A stretch of DNA of 64,000 nucleotides, taken from NCBI RefSeq assembly GCF_036013975.1, contig NZ_CP107904.1, positions 1,860,001-1,924,000 on the forward strand. Reading direction: 5' to 3'. This DNA is from Kitasatospora sp. NBC_00458. GTDB lineage: Bacteria > Actinomycetota > Actinomycetes > Streptomycetales > Streptomycetaceae. Made by a program: the position numbers and the translations under genes. Below, one piece after another: positions 54,441 to 64,000 of the stretch (position 1 is the first letter of the stretch; the number at the start of each line of letters is the position of its first letter). Under the pieces are notes generated by a model. It was not told the origin of the DNA. It worked only from the letters and a program-made list of their open reading frames with translations, and ran no database searches.

Positions 54441-57109
54441 CAGGAGGCGCGCTCCGCGACCAGGCCGCGCACCGCGGCGATGGCCTCGTCGACCGCGCCC
54501 GGGTTGCTGCCGCCGCCCTGGGCGACGTCGTCCTTGCCGCCGCCGCCGCCGCCGAGGGTCTTGGCGGCGGTGCGGACCAGCTCGCCGGCCTTGACGCCGC
54601 GCCCGCGGGCTTCCTCGTTGGTGGCGATCACGGTCAGCGGGCGGTCGTTCGCGACGGTGAAGGCGGCGACCACGGCCGGGCGCGAGCCCAGCCGACCGCG
54701 CACGTCCAGGACCAGCTTGCGCAGCTCGTCCGCGCCGGTGCCGTCGGCGACCCTGGCGGCCACCACGGCGATGCCGCGCACGTCCTCGGCCGAGTCGGCG
54801 AGGCCCGCGGCGGCCGCGAGCACCTTCTCGGCGCGGAAGCGCTCGATCTCCTTCTCGGCGTCCTTCAGCTTGGCGAGCATGCCGGAGATCTTCTCGGGCA
54901 GCTCCTCCGGGCGGCCCTTGACCAGCTCGGTGAGCTGGGCGACCACGGTGTGCTCACGGGCCAGGAAGCGGTACGCGTCGGCGCCGACCAGCGCCTCGAC
55001 GCGGCGCACGCCGGAGCCGATCGAGGACTCGCCGAGCAGCTTCACCAGGCCCAGCTGGGCGGTGTTGCCGACGTGCGTGCCACCGCACAGCTCCTTGGAG
55101 AAGTCGCCGATGGTGACGACCCGGACCTCGTCGCCGTACTTCTCGCCGAACATGGCGATGGCACCGGCCTTGCGGGCCTGGTCCATCGTCATGACCTCGG
55201 CGGTGACCTCCAGCTCGCGGGTCAGCACGTCGTTGATCTTCTGCTCGACGTCGACCAGCACGCTGCCGGGCACGGCGGCGGGCGAACCGAAGTCGAAGCG
55301 GAAGCGGCCCGGCGCGTTCTCCGAACCGGCCTGGGCGGCCGTCGGGCCGAGCGCGTCGCGCAGCGCCTGGTGGGTCAGGTGGGTGGCCGAGTGGGCACGG
55401 GCGATCGCCCGGCGGCGCTCCACGTCGATGGTGGCGTACGCGGCGGCGCCGAGCACGACCTCGCCGAACAGCACGCCGCCGGAGTGCACGACCACGCCCG
55501 GGACGGGCTGCTGCACGTCGCGGATCTCGACGACCGCGCCGGAGTCCAGCCGGATCCGGCCGTGGTCGGCGAGCTGGCCGCCGCCCTCGGCGTAGAACGG
55601 GGTGCGGTCGAGGATGATCTCGACCTCGTCGCCCTCGGACGCGGCCGGCGACGGCACGCCGTCGACCAGCAGGCCGACCACGGTGGCCTCGCCCTCGGTG
55701 AGGGTGTAGCCGGTGAAGACGCTGGCCCCGGAGCCGTCGGCGACCTCGCGGTACGCGGCGACGTCGGCGTGGCCCATCTTCTTGGCCCTGGCGTCCGCCT
55801 TGGCGCGGTCCCGCTGCTCCTGCATCAGGCGGCGGAAGCCGGCCTCGTCGACCTGGAGGCCCTGCTCCTCGGCCATCTCCAGGGTCAGGTCGATCGGGAA
55901 GCCGTAGGTGTCGTGCAGCTTGAAGGCCTGGTCGCCGGAGAGCACGGCGCCGCCGGCCTGCTTGGTCTCGGTGACGGCGGTGTCCAGCAGGGTGGTGCCG
56001 GACTTCAGGGTCTGCAGGAAGGCCGCCTCCTCGCCGGTGACGACCGTCTCGATGCGCTTGCGGTCGCTCTCCAGCTCCGGGTACTGCGGGGCCATCGCCT
56101 TGATGGCGGTGTCGGTGAGGTCCTTGGCGACCACGCCGGTGGCGCCCAGCAGGCGCATGTTGCGGATGGCGCGGCGCAGGATGCGGCGCAGCACGTAGCC
56201 GCGGCCCTCGTTGCCCGGGGTGACGCCGTCGCCGATCAGCATCAGCGCGGTGCGGATGTGGTCGGTGACCACGCGCAGCGAGACGTCCGACTTGTGGTCG
56301 GCGCCGTAGGTGTGGCCGGTGAGCTCGGCCGCCCGGTCCAGGATCATCCGGCTGGTGTCGATCTCGAAGAGGTTGTCGACGCCCTGCAGGATGGCGGCGA
56401 GGCGCTCCAGGCCGAGGCCGGTGTCGATGTTCTTGCTCGGCAGGTCGCCGAGGATCTCGAACCCGTCCTTGCCGTCACCGTGGCCGCGCTCGTACTGCAT
56501 GAAGACCAGGTTCCAGATCTCCAGGTAGCGCTCGCCGTTGACGGCCGGGCCGCCCTCCTCGCCGTAGGCGGGGCCGCGGTCGTAGTTGATCTCCGAGCAC
56601 GGGCCGCACGGGCCGGGGACGCCCATCGACCAGAAGTTGTCCTTCATGCCGAGGCGCTGGATGCGCTCGGACGGCACGCCGATGACGTCGCGCCAGATCT
56701 GCTCGGCCTCGTCGTCGTCCTGGTAGACGGTGATCCAGAGCTTCTCCTTCTCCAGGCCGTAGCCGCCGTCCGCGACGGAGCCGGTGAGCAGCTCCCAGGC
56801 GAACTTGATGGCGCCTTCCTTGAAGTAGTCGCCGAAGGAGAAGTTGCCGCACATCTGGAAGAAGGAGCCGTGCCGGGTGGTCTTCCCGACCTCCTCGATG
56901 TCCAGGGTGCGGACGCACTTCTGCACGCTGGTGGCGCGCGAGAACTGCGGCTTGACCTCACCCAGGAAGTACGGCTTGAACGGCACCATGCCGGCGTTGA
57001 CCAGCAGCAGGGTGGGGTCGTCGGCGACCAGGGACGCCGACGGAACGACGGTGTGGCCGCGCTCCTCGAAGAAGCGCAGCCAGCGGCGGCGGATCTCTGC
57101 CGACTCCAT
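54440..57109 (-). CDS. alaS: Alanyl-tRNA synthetase
   Basis: The 889-residue class II synthetase has the catalytic domain at the N-terminus ([44 protein letters not shown]), and an editing domain with the zinc ligands [12 protein letters not shown] and CGGTHVGNT. The C-terminal C-Ala domain holds a Gly-rich [15 protein letters not shown] segment. Length is normal. It is followed by ruvX and preceded by two small genes that overlap or nearly abut it. Confidence 0.97.
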   Translation of the reverse strand: MESAEIRRRWLRFFEERGHTVVPSASLVADDPTLLLVNAGMVPFKPYFLGEVKPQFSRATSVQKCVRTLDIEEVGKTTRHGSFFQMCGNFSFGDYFKEGAIKFAWELLTGSVADGGYGLEKEKLWITVYQDDDEAEQIWRDVIGVPSERIQRLGMKDNFWSMGVPGPCGPCSEINYDRGPAYGEEGGPAVNGERYLEIWNLVFMQYERGHGDGKDGFEILGDLPSKNIDTGLGLERLAAILQGVDNLFEIDTSRMILDRAAELTGHTYGADHKSDVSLRVVTDHIRTALMLIGDGVTPGNEGRGYVLRRILRRAIRNMRLLGATGVVAKDLTDTAIKAMAPQYPELESDRKRIETVVTGEEAAFLQTLKSGTTLLDTAVTETKQAGGAVLSGDQAFKLHDTYGFPIDLTLEMAEEQGLQVDEAGFRRLMQEQRDRAKADARAKKMGHADVAAYREVADGSGASVFTGYTLTEGEATVVGLLVDGVPSPAASEGDEVEIILDRTPFYAEGGGQLADHGRIRLDSGAVVEIRDVQQPVPGVVVHSGGVLFGEVVLGAAAYATIDVERRRAIARAHSATHLTHQALRDALGPTAAQAGSENAPGRFRFDFGSPAAVPGSVLVDVEQKINDVLTRELEVTAEVMTMDQARKAGAIAMFGEKYGDEVRVVTIGDFSKELCGGTHVGNTAQLGLVKLLGESSIGSGVRRVEALVGADAYRFLAREHTVVAQLTELVKGRPEELPEKISGMLAKLKDAEKEIERFRAEKVLAAAAGLADSAEDVRGIAVVAARVADGTGADELRKLVLDVRGRLGSRPAVVAAFTVANDRPLTVIATNEEARGRGVKAGELVRTAAKTLGGGGGGKDDVAQGGGSNPGAVDEAIAAVRGLVAERAS

Positions 57110-57549
57110 TAGTGGTCCTTCCGGTTCGTACCGCCCCGCGGCGGAAGCGCACGACGGGGCGTCTTTTCGATGGCTTGGGGGGTGGTGCGGGCATCGTCGG
57201 ACGATGCGCGGGCACTGCTGGACGGAGGCAGGGCGGCGGCCGGGCTGCCGGGCGCCGCCGAGATAGCTCGGTACTGGGGCTCGCCGCGCAGGACCCTGCG
57301 GCGGCGGGGCTCCACGACGGCGGTGCCGTCCAGCCCGAGGTCCTCGCGCAGCTGCTCCTCGCGCTCGGCCATGCCGGCCTTCACGTCCCGCGCGAACCGC
57401 TTGGCGGCGTCGCCCAGGTCGAGCGCGCCGCGCGCAGCGGTGCCGGAGAGGCTGTCGGGGGTGAGCCGGTGGACCGCCTCGTTGGCCTTGTTCACGGCCC
57501 AGACGGTGGCGCCGGCGCCGACCGCCATCCAGAAGATGCGTCGCACCAT
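57109..57549 (-). CDS. DUF6167-like small membrane-associated protein
   Basis: The 146-residue protein has one short N-terminal hydrophobic helix ([19 protein letters not shown]), an amphipathic middle ([20 protein letters not shown]) and a polar, Pro/Ser/Arg-rich tail. I recall this as the DUF6167 family found before alaS in streptomycetes. Its stop overlaps the alaS ATG by one base (TAATG) and it starts four bases after the DUF948 gene, so the three are coupled. Function unknown. Confidence 0.75.
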   Translation of the reverse strand: MVRRIFWMAVGAGATVWAVNKANEAVHRLTPDSLSGTAARGALDLGDAAKRFARDVKAGMAEREEQLREDLGLDGTAVVEPRRRRVLRGEPQYRAISAAPGSPAAALPPSSSARASSDDARTTPQAIEKTPRRALPPRGGTNRKDH

Positions 57550-57553
57550 GCCG

Positions 57554-58030
57554 TCAGCTCCTCACCGCGCGCCGGACCCGGGCGATCAGGCCGCTCTTCT
57601 GCACGGTCGCCGCGCGCACCTCGGCCCGGATCAGCCGGGCCAGCTCCTCGCGCTCGGACGGCTGGGCGGGCACCGACGGGCCGCCCTGCTGCTTGGCGAC
57701 GGCCTTGCGCACGCCGTAGCTGAAGGCCGCGACCTTGACCAGCGGCCCGCCCAGGGTGGCCGCGACGGTGGAGGAGAGGGCGTTGGCGTTGGCCGCGGCG
57801 TCCTGCACGTTGGCGGTGATCTCGTCGACCCGCTCCAGCTGCTCGTTGGCGCTGCGCACGGCCGCGCCGGCGTCGGTCAGCAGGGGGACGGCCTGTTCGG
57901 TGACGGCGGAGACCAGGACGGTGGCCTCCTTGAGCACCCGGGAGAGGCGGACCAGGACGACCGCGAGCAGGGTGACCAGGACCGCCCAGAACACGGCGAC
58001 GAGCAGACCGGCCAGCTCTCCCACGGACAC
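57554..58030 (-). CDS. DUF948 family membrane protein
   Basis: The 158-residue protein has an N-terminal membrane helix (about 4-28, GELAGLLVAVFWAVLVTLLAVVL; core VAVFWAVLVTLLAVVL). A long helical segment typical of DUF948 follows (QAVPLLTDAGAAVRSANEQL...VDEITANVQDAAANANAL), with coiled-coil character. The tail is basic. The GTG at 58030 is the start. It heads the small cluster DUF948-DUF6167-alaS-ruvX and diverges from the STAND ATPase gene. Function unknown. Confidence 0.8.
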   Translation of the reverse strand: MSVGELAGLLVAVFWAVLVTLLAVVLVRLSRVLKEATVLVSAVTEQAVPLLTDAGAAVRSANEQLERVDEITANVQDAAANANALSSTVAATLGGPLVKVAAFSYGVRKAVAKQQGGPSVPAQPSEREELARLIRAEVRAATVQKSGLIARVRRAVRS

Positions 58031-58257
58031 TTTTGCGCGCTCCCTCGCCTTGCGGTTCTCCAGGGGAACCCTATCGCGACCACGACCGGTTTCCGGACCG
58101 GGTTATCCGGGCGGGCCCGCCCGGCGATCCGGTCGGGTGTGCGATCCGCGCGCGTAACCTACCCGCCGGTCACCTCGTTCTGCCAGGCAGGCCGCCACCC
58201 ACGCGGCCCGACGGACGCCCGGACCGCAGGCCCGGGCCGGGACACGGGGAGCAGCGC

Positions 58258-60447
58258 TTGGACGGGGAATCCACACCGCAGCCCGGAGGTGCGCCGCCGG
58301 GGCGGCTGCCGGCGGAGGTCACCAGCTTCGTCGGCCGGCAGCGGGAGCTGACCGAGCTGGCCCGGCTGCTGGCGGGGCAGCGGCTGGTGACGGTGACCGG
58401 CCCGGGCGGGGTCGGCAAGAGCCGGCTGGCGCTGCGCGCGGCGGCCCGGGCGGCCGGCGCGTTCCCGGACGGCACCTGGCTGGTCGAGGTCGCGCCCGTG
58501 CAGGACCGGCAGCTGCTGGGGCACGCCGTCCTGGAGGCGCTGCGGCTGACCGACGGCACGGCCCGGCCCCCGCTGGACGTGCTGGTCGAGCAGCTGGCCG
58601 GCCGGCGGCTGCTGCTGGTGCTGGACGGCTGCGAGCACCTCGTGGAGGCCTGCGCGGAGCTGGTCCGGGCACTGCTGCGGGCGCTGCCCGGGCTGCGGGT
58701 GCTCACCACCAGCCGGGTGGCGCTGCGGACGGCCGGCGAGCACCTGCTGACCCTGGCGCCGCTGCCGGTCGGCCCGGTGCGCCCGGGGGTGCTGCCGGAC
58801 GCGGTGCGGCTGTTCGCGGACCGGGCCCGGGCGGTGGTGCCCGCCTTCGACGTCTCGACCGAGGGCGCGGAGGTGATCGCCCGGCTCTGCCGACGGCTGG
58901 ACGGCATCCCGCTGGCCGTGGAGCTGGCCGCCGGGCGGCTGCGGGCGCTGTCGGTGGCGCAGATCGGCGCCCGGCTGGACGACCGGTTCCGGCTGCTGAC
59001 CGGGGGCGACCCGACGGCCCTGCCGCGCCACCAGACGCTCCGCACGACGATCGGCTGGAGTCACGAGCTCTGCACAGTGCAGGAACGTTTACTCTGGGCC
59101 CGCCTCTCGGTCTTCGCGGGCGGCTTCGACCTGGACGCCGCCGAGTACGTGTGCGCCGGCCGGGGCGTCGACCCGGACGAACTGCTCGACCTGCTGACCG
59201 AGCTGGTCGCCAAGTCCGTGGTGCTGCGCGAGGACTGCGCCTACGGCGTCCGGTTCCGGCTGCTGGACACCGTCCGCGAGTACGGGCTGCAGTGGCTGCG
59301 CGCGGCCGGGGACGAGCAGCGGCTGCTGCGCCGGCACCGCGACTGGTACCTGGGCGTGGCCACCTGGGGCGAGGTCGAGTGGTTCGGCCCCCGGCAGGCG
59401 GAGACCGCCGAGCGCACCGAGCTGGTGCACGCCGACCTGCGGGCCGCGCTGGAGTTCTGCCTGGCCGAGCCCGGCGAGGAGCAGCTCGCGCTGCTGATGG
59501 CCGGCACGCTCTGGTTCTACTGGGTCGGCTGCGGACACCTCGGCGAGGGGCGGCACTGGCTGGACCGCGCGCTGGCGCTGGACCCGGAGCCGACCGGGGC
59601 CAGGGCCAAGGCGCTCTGGGTGACCGGCTACATGGCCACCCTCCAGGGGGACCTGGTCGCCGCCCGGCCCGCCCTGGAGGAGTGCCGCCGCCAGGCGCTG
59701 GCCACCGGCGACGACCGCGCGCTCGCCTACGCCGTGCACCGGCAGGGCTGCGCGGCGCTGATCGGCGACGAGCCGGCCCGCGCCGCCGAGCTGTTCGAGG
59801 AGGCCCTCTGGCACTACCGGACCATCGGCGAGCTGAACAGCAACGTGCTGATGGCGATGTTCGAGCTGGGCATCGCCTACCTCTTCCAGGGCGACCAGGA
59901 GAGCGGCGAGCTCTGGCTGGGGCAGGCCCGCGAGCTCTGCGAGGAGCACGGCGAGCAGTGGGCGTACGCGTACGCCCTCTACGCCCTCGCGTACGCGCAC
60001 TGGCTGGACGGCGAGGTGCGGCCCGCCCGGGCGCTGGCCCGGGAGAGCGTCCGGCTCAACCACCTGTTCAACGACCTGCTGGGGATCGTGCTGGCGATCG
60101 ACCTGCTGGCGCTGCTGGAGACGGAGCCGGCCGGCCCGGGCGAGCCCGGCGACCTGCGGGAGGCCCGGGTGCTCCAGGGCGCGGCGCACCGGATCTGGCG
60201 GACGGTGGGCAAGCCGTTCTTCGGTTCGCGGACCTTCAACGGACCGCACCGGGCCTGCGAGGAGCGGGCCGGGGCGGGACTGACCGAGCAGGAGTTCACC
60301 GACTTCTTCGCCTCCGGCGCCCGGCTCGACCTGGACGCGGCCGTGTCCCGGGCGCTCGGCGGCGGGGAGCACCCGGGCGGCCCCGGCCACGGGACCGGGC
60401 CCGGGCCGGTGCCGCCGACGCCGCAGCCGTCCCCCGTCTGGCACTGA
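58258..60447 (+). CDS. STAND-type ATPase regulator (AfsR/NB-ARC-like) without HTH
   Basis: The 729-residue protein has FVGRQREL before an NTPase domain with the P-loop GPGGVGKS (48-55) and LLLVLDGCEHL as Walker B, then GIPLAVELAAGRL. A winged-helix/arm region and a helical C-terminal half of TPR-like repeats follow. Many homologues end in a LuxR HTH or start with a SARP domain; this one has neither, so it would act through partner proteins. A TTG at 58258 is preferred, six bases after GGGGAG; the frame runs open to 58033. Confidence 0.75.
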   Translation: MDGESTPQPGGAPPGRLPAEVTSFVGRQRELTELARLLAGQRLVTVTGPGGVGKSRLALRAAARAAGAFPDGTWLVEVAPVQDRQLLGHAVLEALRLTDGTARPPLDVLVEQLAGRRLLLVLDGCEHLVEACAELVRALLRALPGLRVLTTSRVALRTAGEHLLTLAPLPVGPVRPGVLPDAVRLFADRARAVVPAFDVSTEGAEVIARLCRRLDGIPLAVELAAGRLRALSVAQIGARLDDRFRLLTGGDPTALPRHQTLRTTIGWSHELCTVQERLLWARLSVFAGGFDLDAAEYVCAGRGVDPDELLDLLTELVAKSVVLREDCAYGVRFRLLDTVREYGLQWLRAAGDEQRLLRRHRDWYLGVATWGEVEWFGPRQAETAERTELVHADLRAALEFCLAEPGEEQLALLMAGTLWFYWVGCGHLGEGRHWLDRALALDPEPTGARAKALWVTGYMATLQGDLVAARPALEECRRQALATGDDRALAYAVHRQGCAALIGDEPARAAELFEEALWHYRTIGELNSNVLMAMFELGIAYLFQGDQESGELWLGQARELCEEHGEQWAYAYALYALAYAHWLDGEVRPARALARESVRLNHLFNDLLGIVLAIDLLALLETEPAGPGEPGDLREARVLQGAAHRIWRTVGKPFFGSRTFNGPHRACEERAGAGLTEQEFTDFFASGARLDLDAAVSRALGGGEHPGGPGHGTGPGPVPPTPQPSPVWH

Positions 60448-60609
60448 GCGGGCGGCGGAGCCGGCGGGGGTCTCCGGGGGCCGCGCGGGCCCGCCCCGGT
60501 CCGCCCGGCCTCGCCCCGGTCCCGCGCCGGTCCCGCACCCGGGAATAGTTGAATCTTGTCCATTGCTGGAGCGGCCAGAGACACCCGGCCCGTACGGAAG
60601 GAGCACCCC

Positions 60610-60933
60610 GTGGCCACCCACACCGCCGACCAGTACCGCATGGCGACGTTCTACTTCGAGTCCAAGGCGTACACCGACGCCGCCCGGATGCTGGAGGACG
60701 TGCTCGCCGAGGAGCCGGCCAACCTCTCGGTCCGGATGCTGCTCGCCCGCAGCTACTTCCACTCCGCCCAGCTCTCCCGGGCCGAGGCCGAACTGCGCCG
60801 GGTACTGGACTCCGACCCGGCCGAGGACTACGCCCGGCTGATGCTCGGCCGCACGCTGGAGCGCCAGGGCCGCGCCGAGGAGGCCCGCCCGCACCTGCGG
60901 CTCGTCGCCGCGATGACCGGCGAGGAGTACTGA
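60610..60933 (+). CDS. Small tetratricopeptide-repeat protein
   Basis: The 107-residue, helical protein holds about two and a half TPR units (ADQYRMATFYFESKAYTDAA, LAEEPANLSVRMLLARSYF, SDPAEDYARLMLGRTLERQG). GTG 60610 has AAGGAG upstream at a good distance; an in-frame ATG at 60556 lacks such a site. TPR proteins of this size are protein-binding adaptors; the partner is unknown. It is followed by a strong terminator shared with the convergent rpsD. Confidence 0.8.
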   Translation: MATHTADQYRMATFYFESKAYTDAARMLEDVLAEEPANLSVRMLLARSYFHSAQLSRAEAELRRVLDSDPAEDYARLMLGRTLERQGRAEEARPHLRLVAAMTGEEY

Positions 60934-61012
60934 GCCGGTCCGCGTCCGCCGTGGTCCCGGACCACACGGTCCGGCGCCGCGGCCGCATCACGGCGGCGGC
61001 ACCGGAAAAGGG

Positions 61013-61049
61013 GCGAGCCCCCGTCGCCACGAGGGCGACGGGGGCTCGC
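61013..61049. terminator. Bidirectional terminator between the TPR gene and rpsD
   Basis: A perfect 16-bp stem (61013-61028 with 61034-61049) with loop ACGAG lies between the convergent genes, 80 bases after the TPR gene and 29 bases after the rpsD stop. Confidence 0.85.
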
Positions 61050-61077
61050 TGGGTACGGCAGGCGTACCGCTCGCGGG

Positions 61078-61692
61078 TCAGCGCGAGTAGTACTCGACGA
61101 CGAGCTGCTCGTCGCAGATCACCGGGACCTCCTTGCGCTGCGGCGCGCGGTCCAGGCGGAAGGCCAGGGCCTTCAGGTTGACCTCAAGGTACTTCGGGGT
61201 CTGGCCCTCGCCCGCGTAGCCACCCTCACGGGCGACCTGGAACGGGACCTTCTCCTTGCTGCGCTCGCGGACGGTGACCACGAAGCCCGGCTTCATCTGG
61301 TACGACGGCTTGTTGACCTTGCCGCCGTTGACCTCGATGTGACCGTGGACGACCATCTGGCGGGCCTGGTAGATGGTGCGGGCGATGCCCGAACGCAGCA
61401 CCAGGGAGTCCAGGCGGGTCTCCAGCTCGGCGACGAGCGCCTCACCGGTCTTGCCCTCGGCCTTCTTCGCGCGGTCGAACGCGCGCGCCATCTGCTTCTC
61501 GCTCAGGTCGTACTGGGCGCGCAGACGCTGCTTCTCAAGCAGACGGACCTTGTAGTCCGAGTTCTGCTTGCGACCACGGCCGTGCTGGCCGGGCGGGTAC
61601 GGGCGGGCCTCGAAGTACTTGACGGACTTCGGGGTCAGCGGCACGCCGAGCGCACGCGCGATCTTGACCTTGGGACGCTTCTGGTTCGCCAT
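61078..61692 (-). CDS. rpsD: 30S ribosomal protein S4
   Basis: The 204-residue primary 16S rRNA-binding protein is intact: PKVKIARALGVPLTPKSVKY at the start, RPYPPGQHGRGRKQNSDYKV, and the S4 RNA-binding domain with RLDSLVLRSGIARTIYQARQ and VVHGHIEVNGGKVNKPSY. No cysteine cluster is present, so it is the zinc-free form. AAGGAAGG lies upstream of ATG 61692. It is monocistronic here, outside the alpha operon, as usual in actinobacteria, and has a leader of up to 300 bases. Confidence 0.97.
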   Translation of the reverse strand: MANQKRPKVKIARALGVPLTPKSVKYFEARPYPPGQHGRGRKQNSDYKVRLLEKQRLRAQYDLSEKQMARAFDRAKKAEGKTGEALVAELETRLDSLVLRSGIARTIYQARQMVVHGHIEVNGGKVNKPSYQMKPGFVVTVRERSKEKVPFQVAREGGYAGEGQTPKYLEVNLKALAFRLDRAPQRKEVPVICDEQLVVEYYSR

Positions 61693-62012
61693 GAACCAAA
61701 CCTTCCTTGCTTATGAATACGGCTTCACCAGGTGTTGACGGAGGTCGCTCGTCGCGACCCGGAGAAAACCCCACCGCCCTTGCGGGCAGTGCGATCAGCC
61801 GCTCTCCGGAGCCGGGCACGGAAGTGCTTGCACACGAGTGGCCCACCGCGGACGAGCCGGTGGGCTGCACGCGACACCGAAACGGTGCGCAACGCTCCTG
61901 GGCCCCCGCGGAGGAGGGCCTGGCCGGTGTCCCGCTGGTGCGGCCGGTCGGTCGGGGTCTCCCCCTGTCCGCCGTCCCGGGACATGGCACTCCGCACGAG
62001 TATACCCGGGGA
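61693..62012 (-). promoter_or_regulatory. Upstream region of rpsD with possible long leader
   Basis: No ORF is supported in these 320 bases. On the minus strand a TATACT hexamer (61999-62004) is the best -10 element, but no good -35 lies at the right distance. If used, the rpsD leader is about 300 bases, long enough for a structured autoregulatory site. S4 represses its own translation in other bacteria. Confidence 0.4.
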
Positions 62013-63362
62013 TCACTCGCCCCTGAGCCGCCCCCTGGTCCACTCCACGACGTCCGCGTACCGGGCCTCCCCGCCCCGCCGGGTCGGCTGGTAGTACTCC
62101 TTGCCGTGCACCGCGTCCGGCGCGTACTGCTGGGCCGCGATCCCCTCGGGCAGGTCGTGCGGGTACCGGTAGCCCTTGCCGTGGCCCAGCTTGCCGGCAC
62201 CGCCGTAGTGCGCGTCCCGCAGGTGCGGCGGCACCGGACCCGCCAGACCCTGCCGGACGTCCGCCAGCGCCGCGTCGATCGCCAGGTAGGCGGCGTTGGA
62301 CTTGGGCGCCAGCGCCAGCGCGATCGCCGCCTGGGAGAGGATGATCCGCGCCTCGGGGAAGCCGATCAGCGCCACCGCCTGGGCCGCCGCCACCGCCGTC
62401 TGGAGCGCGGTCGGATCGGCCAGGCCGACGTCCTCGCTGGCCGAGATCATCAGCCGGCGGGCGATGAACCGCGGATCCTCGCCCGCCTCGATCATCCGCG
62501 CCAGGTAGTGCAGGGTCGCGTCCACGTCGCTGCCCCGGATCGACTTGATCAGGGCGCTGGCCACGTCGTAGTGCTGGTCGCCGTCCCGGTCGTAGCGGAC
62601 GGCGGCCTGGTTGACGGCGGTCTCGGTGGTGGCCAGCGTGATGCTCGCCTCGCCCTTCTCCAGCGCCGCACCGGCCGCGGCCTCCAGCGTGGTGAGCGCC
62701 TTCCGGGCGTCCCCGCCGGCCAGCCGGACCAGGTGGTCCTCGGCCTCCGCGGTCAGCTCCACCGCACCCTCCAGGCCGCGCTCGTCGGCCACCGCGCGGT
62801 GGAGCAGCGAGCGGACGTCGTCGTCGGTCAGCGACTCCAGGGTGAGCAGCAGCGAGCGGGAGAGCAGCGGGGAGATCACCGAGAAGTACGGGTTCTCGGT
62901 GGTCGCGGCGATCAGGGTGACCCAGCGGTTCTCCACGGCGGGCAGCAGCGAGTCCTGCTGCGCCTTGGAGAAGCGGTGGATCTCGTCCAGGAAGAGCACC
63001 GTCTCCCGGCCGCTCATGCCGACGGCGCGGCGGGCGCCGTCGATGACGGCGCGGACCTCCTTGACCCCGGCGGTGATCGCGGACAGCTCGACGAAGCGGC
63101 CCTCGACGGCCTGGCTGATCACGTGCGCGAGCGTGGTCTTGCCGGTGCCGGGCGGGCCCCAGAGGATCACCGAGCTGGTCGCGGCCGGGCCGCGCGACCC
63201 GGCGACCAGGCGTTGCAGCGGTGAGCCGGGCTTCAGCAGCTGACGCTGCCCGGCCACCTCGTCGAGGGTGCGCGGGCGCATCCGCACGGCGAGCGGGGCC
63301 CGGCCGGGCTCCTTGGCCTGGCGTTCCTCGGCGGCGGCGGTGAAGAGGTCCGGTTCGTCCAC
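62013..63362 (-). CDS. rarA: Replication-associated recombination protein A (MgsA/RarA)
   Basis: The 449-residue AAA+ clamp-loader-like ATPase acts at stalled replication forks. It has [11 protein letters not shown], the P-loop [10 protein letters not shown] (68-77), Walker [12 protein letters not shown], sensor 1 [10 protein letters not shown], and a C-terminal tetramerisation region with [12 protein letters not shown], a hallmark of RarA. Length is normal. It is separated from rpsD by that gene's promoter region, and from the upstream truncated gene by 111 bases. Confidence 0.94.
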   Translation of the reverse strand: MDEPDLFTAAAEERQAKEPGRAPLAVRMRPRTLDEVAGQRQLLKPGSPLQRLVAGSRGPAATSSVILWGPPGTGKTTLAHVISQAVEGRFVELSAITAGVKEVRAVIDGARRAVGMSGRETVLFLDEIHRFSKAQQDSLLPAVENRWVTLIAATTENPYFSVISPLLSRSLLLTLESLTDDDVRSLLHRAVADERGLEGAVELTAEAEDHLVRLAGGDARKALTTLEAAAGAALEKGEASITLATTETAVNQAAVRYDRDGDQHYDVASALIKSIRGSDVDATLHYLARMIEAGEDPRFIARRLMISASEDVGLADPTALQTAVAAAQAVALIGFPEARIILSQAAIALALAPKSNAAYLAIDAALADVRQGLAGPVPPHLRDAHYGGAGKLGHGKGYRYPHDLPEGIAAQQYAPDAVHGKEYYQPTRRGGEARYADVVEWTRGRLRGE

Positions 63363-63473
63363 ACCGGAAGCCTATGCGAGCACGCCGACAGCCCGGTCCG
63401 GCACCGCGGAGCCCGCCCGCCGCCGCCCGCCGCCGCGGCCGTCCAACGCCGCCGCCAGCGCCGGCGGCGGCGC

Positions 63474-64000
63474 CTACGCGTGCTTCGGCAGGTCCAGCAC
63501 CACGGCCTCGAACTCCTCCAGCGAGCGCAGCGTCACCCCGCCGGCACCCACCGCCCTGGCCCGGGCCCCGGCGACCGCCCCGCGGGAGGCCACCAGCGCG
63601 GCCCGGCTCTCGAAGAGCCCGCCCACCGACCCGCGCTCGTCCTCGACGCTGAACAGCATGGAGCCGCCGAGGAACCCGTCCAGCCGCTGCATGGCGGGCA
63701 GCGCCTGCTCGCGGAAGGCGGCGGCGATCCGGTCGCCCTGCGCCCGGTCGAAGTCGAACCGGGCCAGCCGGAACCAGGCGCCCGGACCGGCCTTGACGGG
63801 CCGGGCGGCCACCACGGCCTCCCAGACGTCGGTGGTCACCGTCCCGGCGAAGGGGGCCAGCAGCTCGGCGCGCCGGCCGCGCAGCCGTTCGTCGCTGTCC
63901 CGCTCCGCCTCGGCGCTCTCCCACCAGGAGCCCAGGGTGAGGATGCCGAGCTGCCGGTCGGCGAACAGCCCGAAGCCCCGGTAGCCGGGCTGCGGGGCGA
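63474..64000 (-). CDS. ABM-like domain protein, 5'-truncated by the window edge
   Basis: The frame is open through the end of the window, so the start lies beyond 64000; an in-frame GTG at 63839 is unlikely to be the start because the coding signal continues upstream. The C-terminal part resembles a dimeric alpha-beta barrel (antibiotic biosynthesis monooxygenase-like): GAWFRLARFDFDRAQGDRIA and GGSMLFSVEDERGSVGGLFES. The part before it (GLFADRQLGILTLGSWWES) looks like another such unit, suggesting two domains. Catalytic activity cannot be judged. Confidence 0.6.
   Translation of the reverse strand, partial: APQPGYRGFGLFADRQLGILTLGSWWESAEAERDSDERLRGRRAELLAPFAGTVTTDVWEAVVAARPVKAGPGAWFRLARFDFDRAQGDRIAAAFREQALPAMQRLDGFLGGSMLFSVEDERGSVGGLFESRAALVASRGAVAGARARAVGAGGVTLRSLEEFEAVVLDLPKHA

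Noticed and set aside
54326..57112. Plus-strand open frame of 928 codons opposite alaS
   Set aside because: alaS motifs are intact on the minus strand; this is its shadow.

Overview
This window comes from a very high-G+C actinobacterium, almost certainly a streptomycete (Streptomyces or Kitasatospora). Third codon positions are nearly all G or C, GTG and TTG starts are common, and the developmental regulator BldD and the actinobacterial integration host factor are both present. The gene order pyrR-pyrB-pyrC-x-carA-carB-pyrD-pyrF-sIHF-gmk-rpoZ-coaBC-metK-priA, with fmt, def and rsmB beyond it and bldD divergent from pyrR, is the classic chromosomal core block of that family. I see no insertion sequences, integrases, tRNAs, CRISPR arrays or prophage genes.

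Positions 1-14882 are accessory in character. They hold the end of a beta-propeller protein, a TetR repressor divergent from a quinone oxidoreductase with twin operators between them, and a 1-kb gene-poor stretch carrying a DasR-type site and short tandem repeats. Next come an unusual operon of two small overlapping ORFs plus an ornithine-decarboxylase-like enzyme, a DUF6204 protein, an isochorismatase-fold hydrolase followed by a GlxA-type regulator, a ChbG-like deacetylase coupled to a toroid-fold protein, an AraC regulator, and a second beta-propeller gene divergent from a LysR regulator.

Positions 15036-36700 are the core block, nearly all on the minus strand: translation start and rRNA methylation (rsmB, fmt, def), a divergent HTH protein with a repetitive tail, replication restart (priA), S-adenosylmethionine and CoA synthesis (metK, coaBC), RNA polymerase omega, guanylate kinase, the nucleoid protein sIHF, and the whole de novo pyrimidine operon. 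That operon has a PyrR-type RNA loop over its first ribosome-binding site. BldD sits divergently with an operator-like dyad in its promoter.

Positions 36933-49102 hold two poorly characterised genes, nusB-efp-M24 peptidase homologue, and a nickel/cobalt permease under a cobalamin riboswitch divergent from an NmtR-like ArsR sensor. A Nei-type DNA glycosylase, a proline-rich P-loop protein and the shikimate genes aroQ-B-K-C follow. Positions 49320-64000 hold aroE, two tandem MltG-like transglycosylase genes, ruvX, alaS, two small envelope-type proteins, a STAND ATPase, a TPR protein, rpsD, rarA and a truncated ABM-like gene.

The strongest points for a second look are the coupled small-ORF/decarboxylase operon, the 14-bp perfect palindrome before the repeat-tailed HTH gene, the double control of the metal permease, the M24 protein that seems to lack metal-ligand aspartates, and the tandem MltG pair, one of which carries a recently duplicated Gln/Gly/Pro tract. 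No entry was checked against a database. Function calls rest on recognised motifs and gene order.
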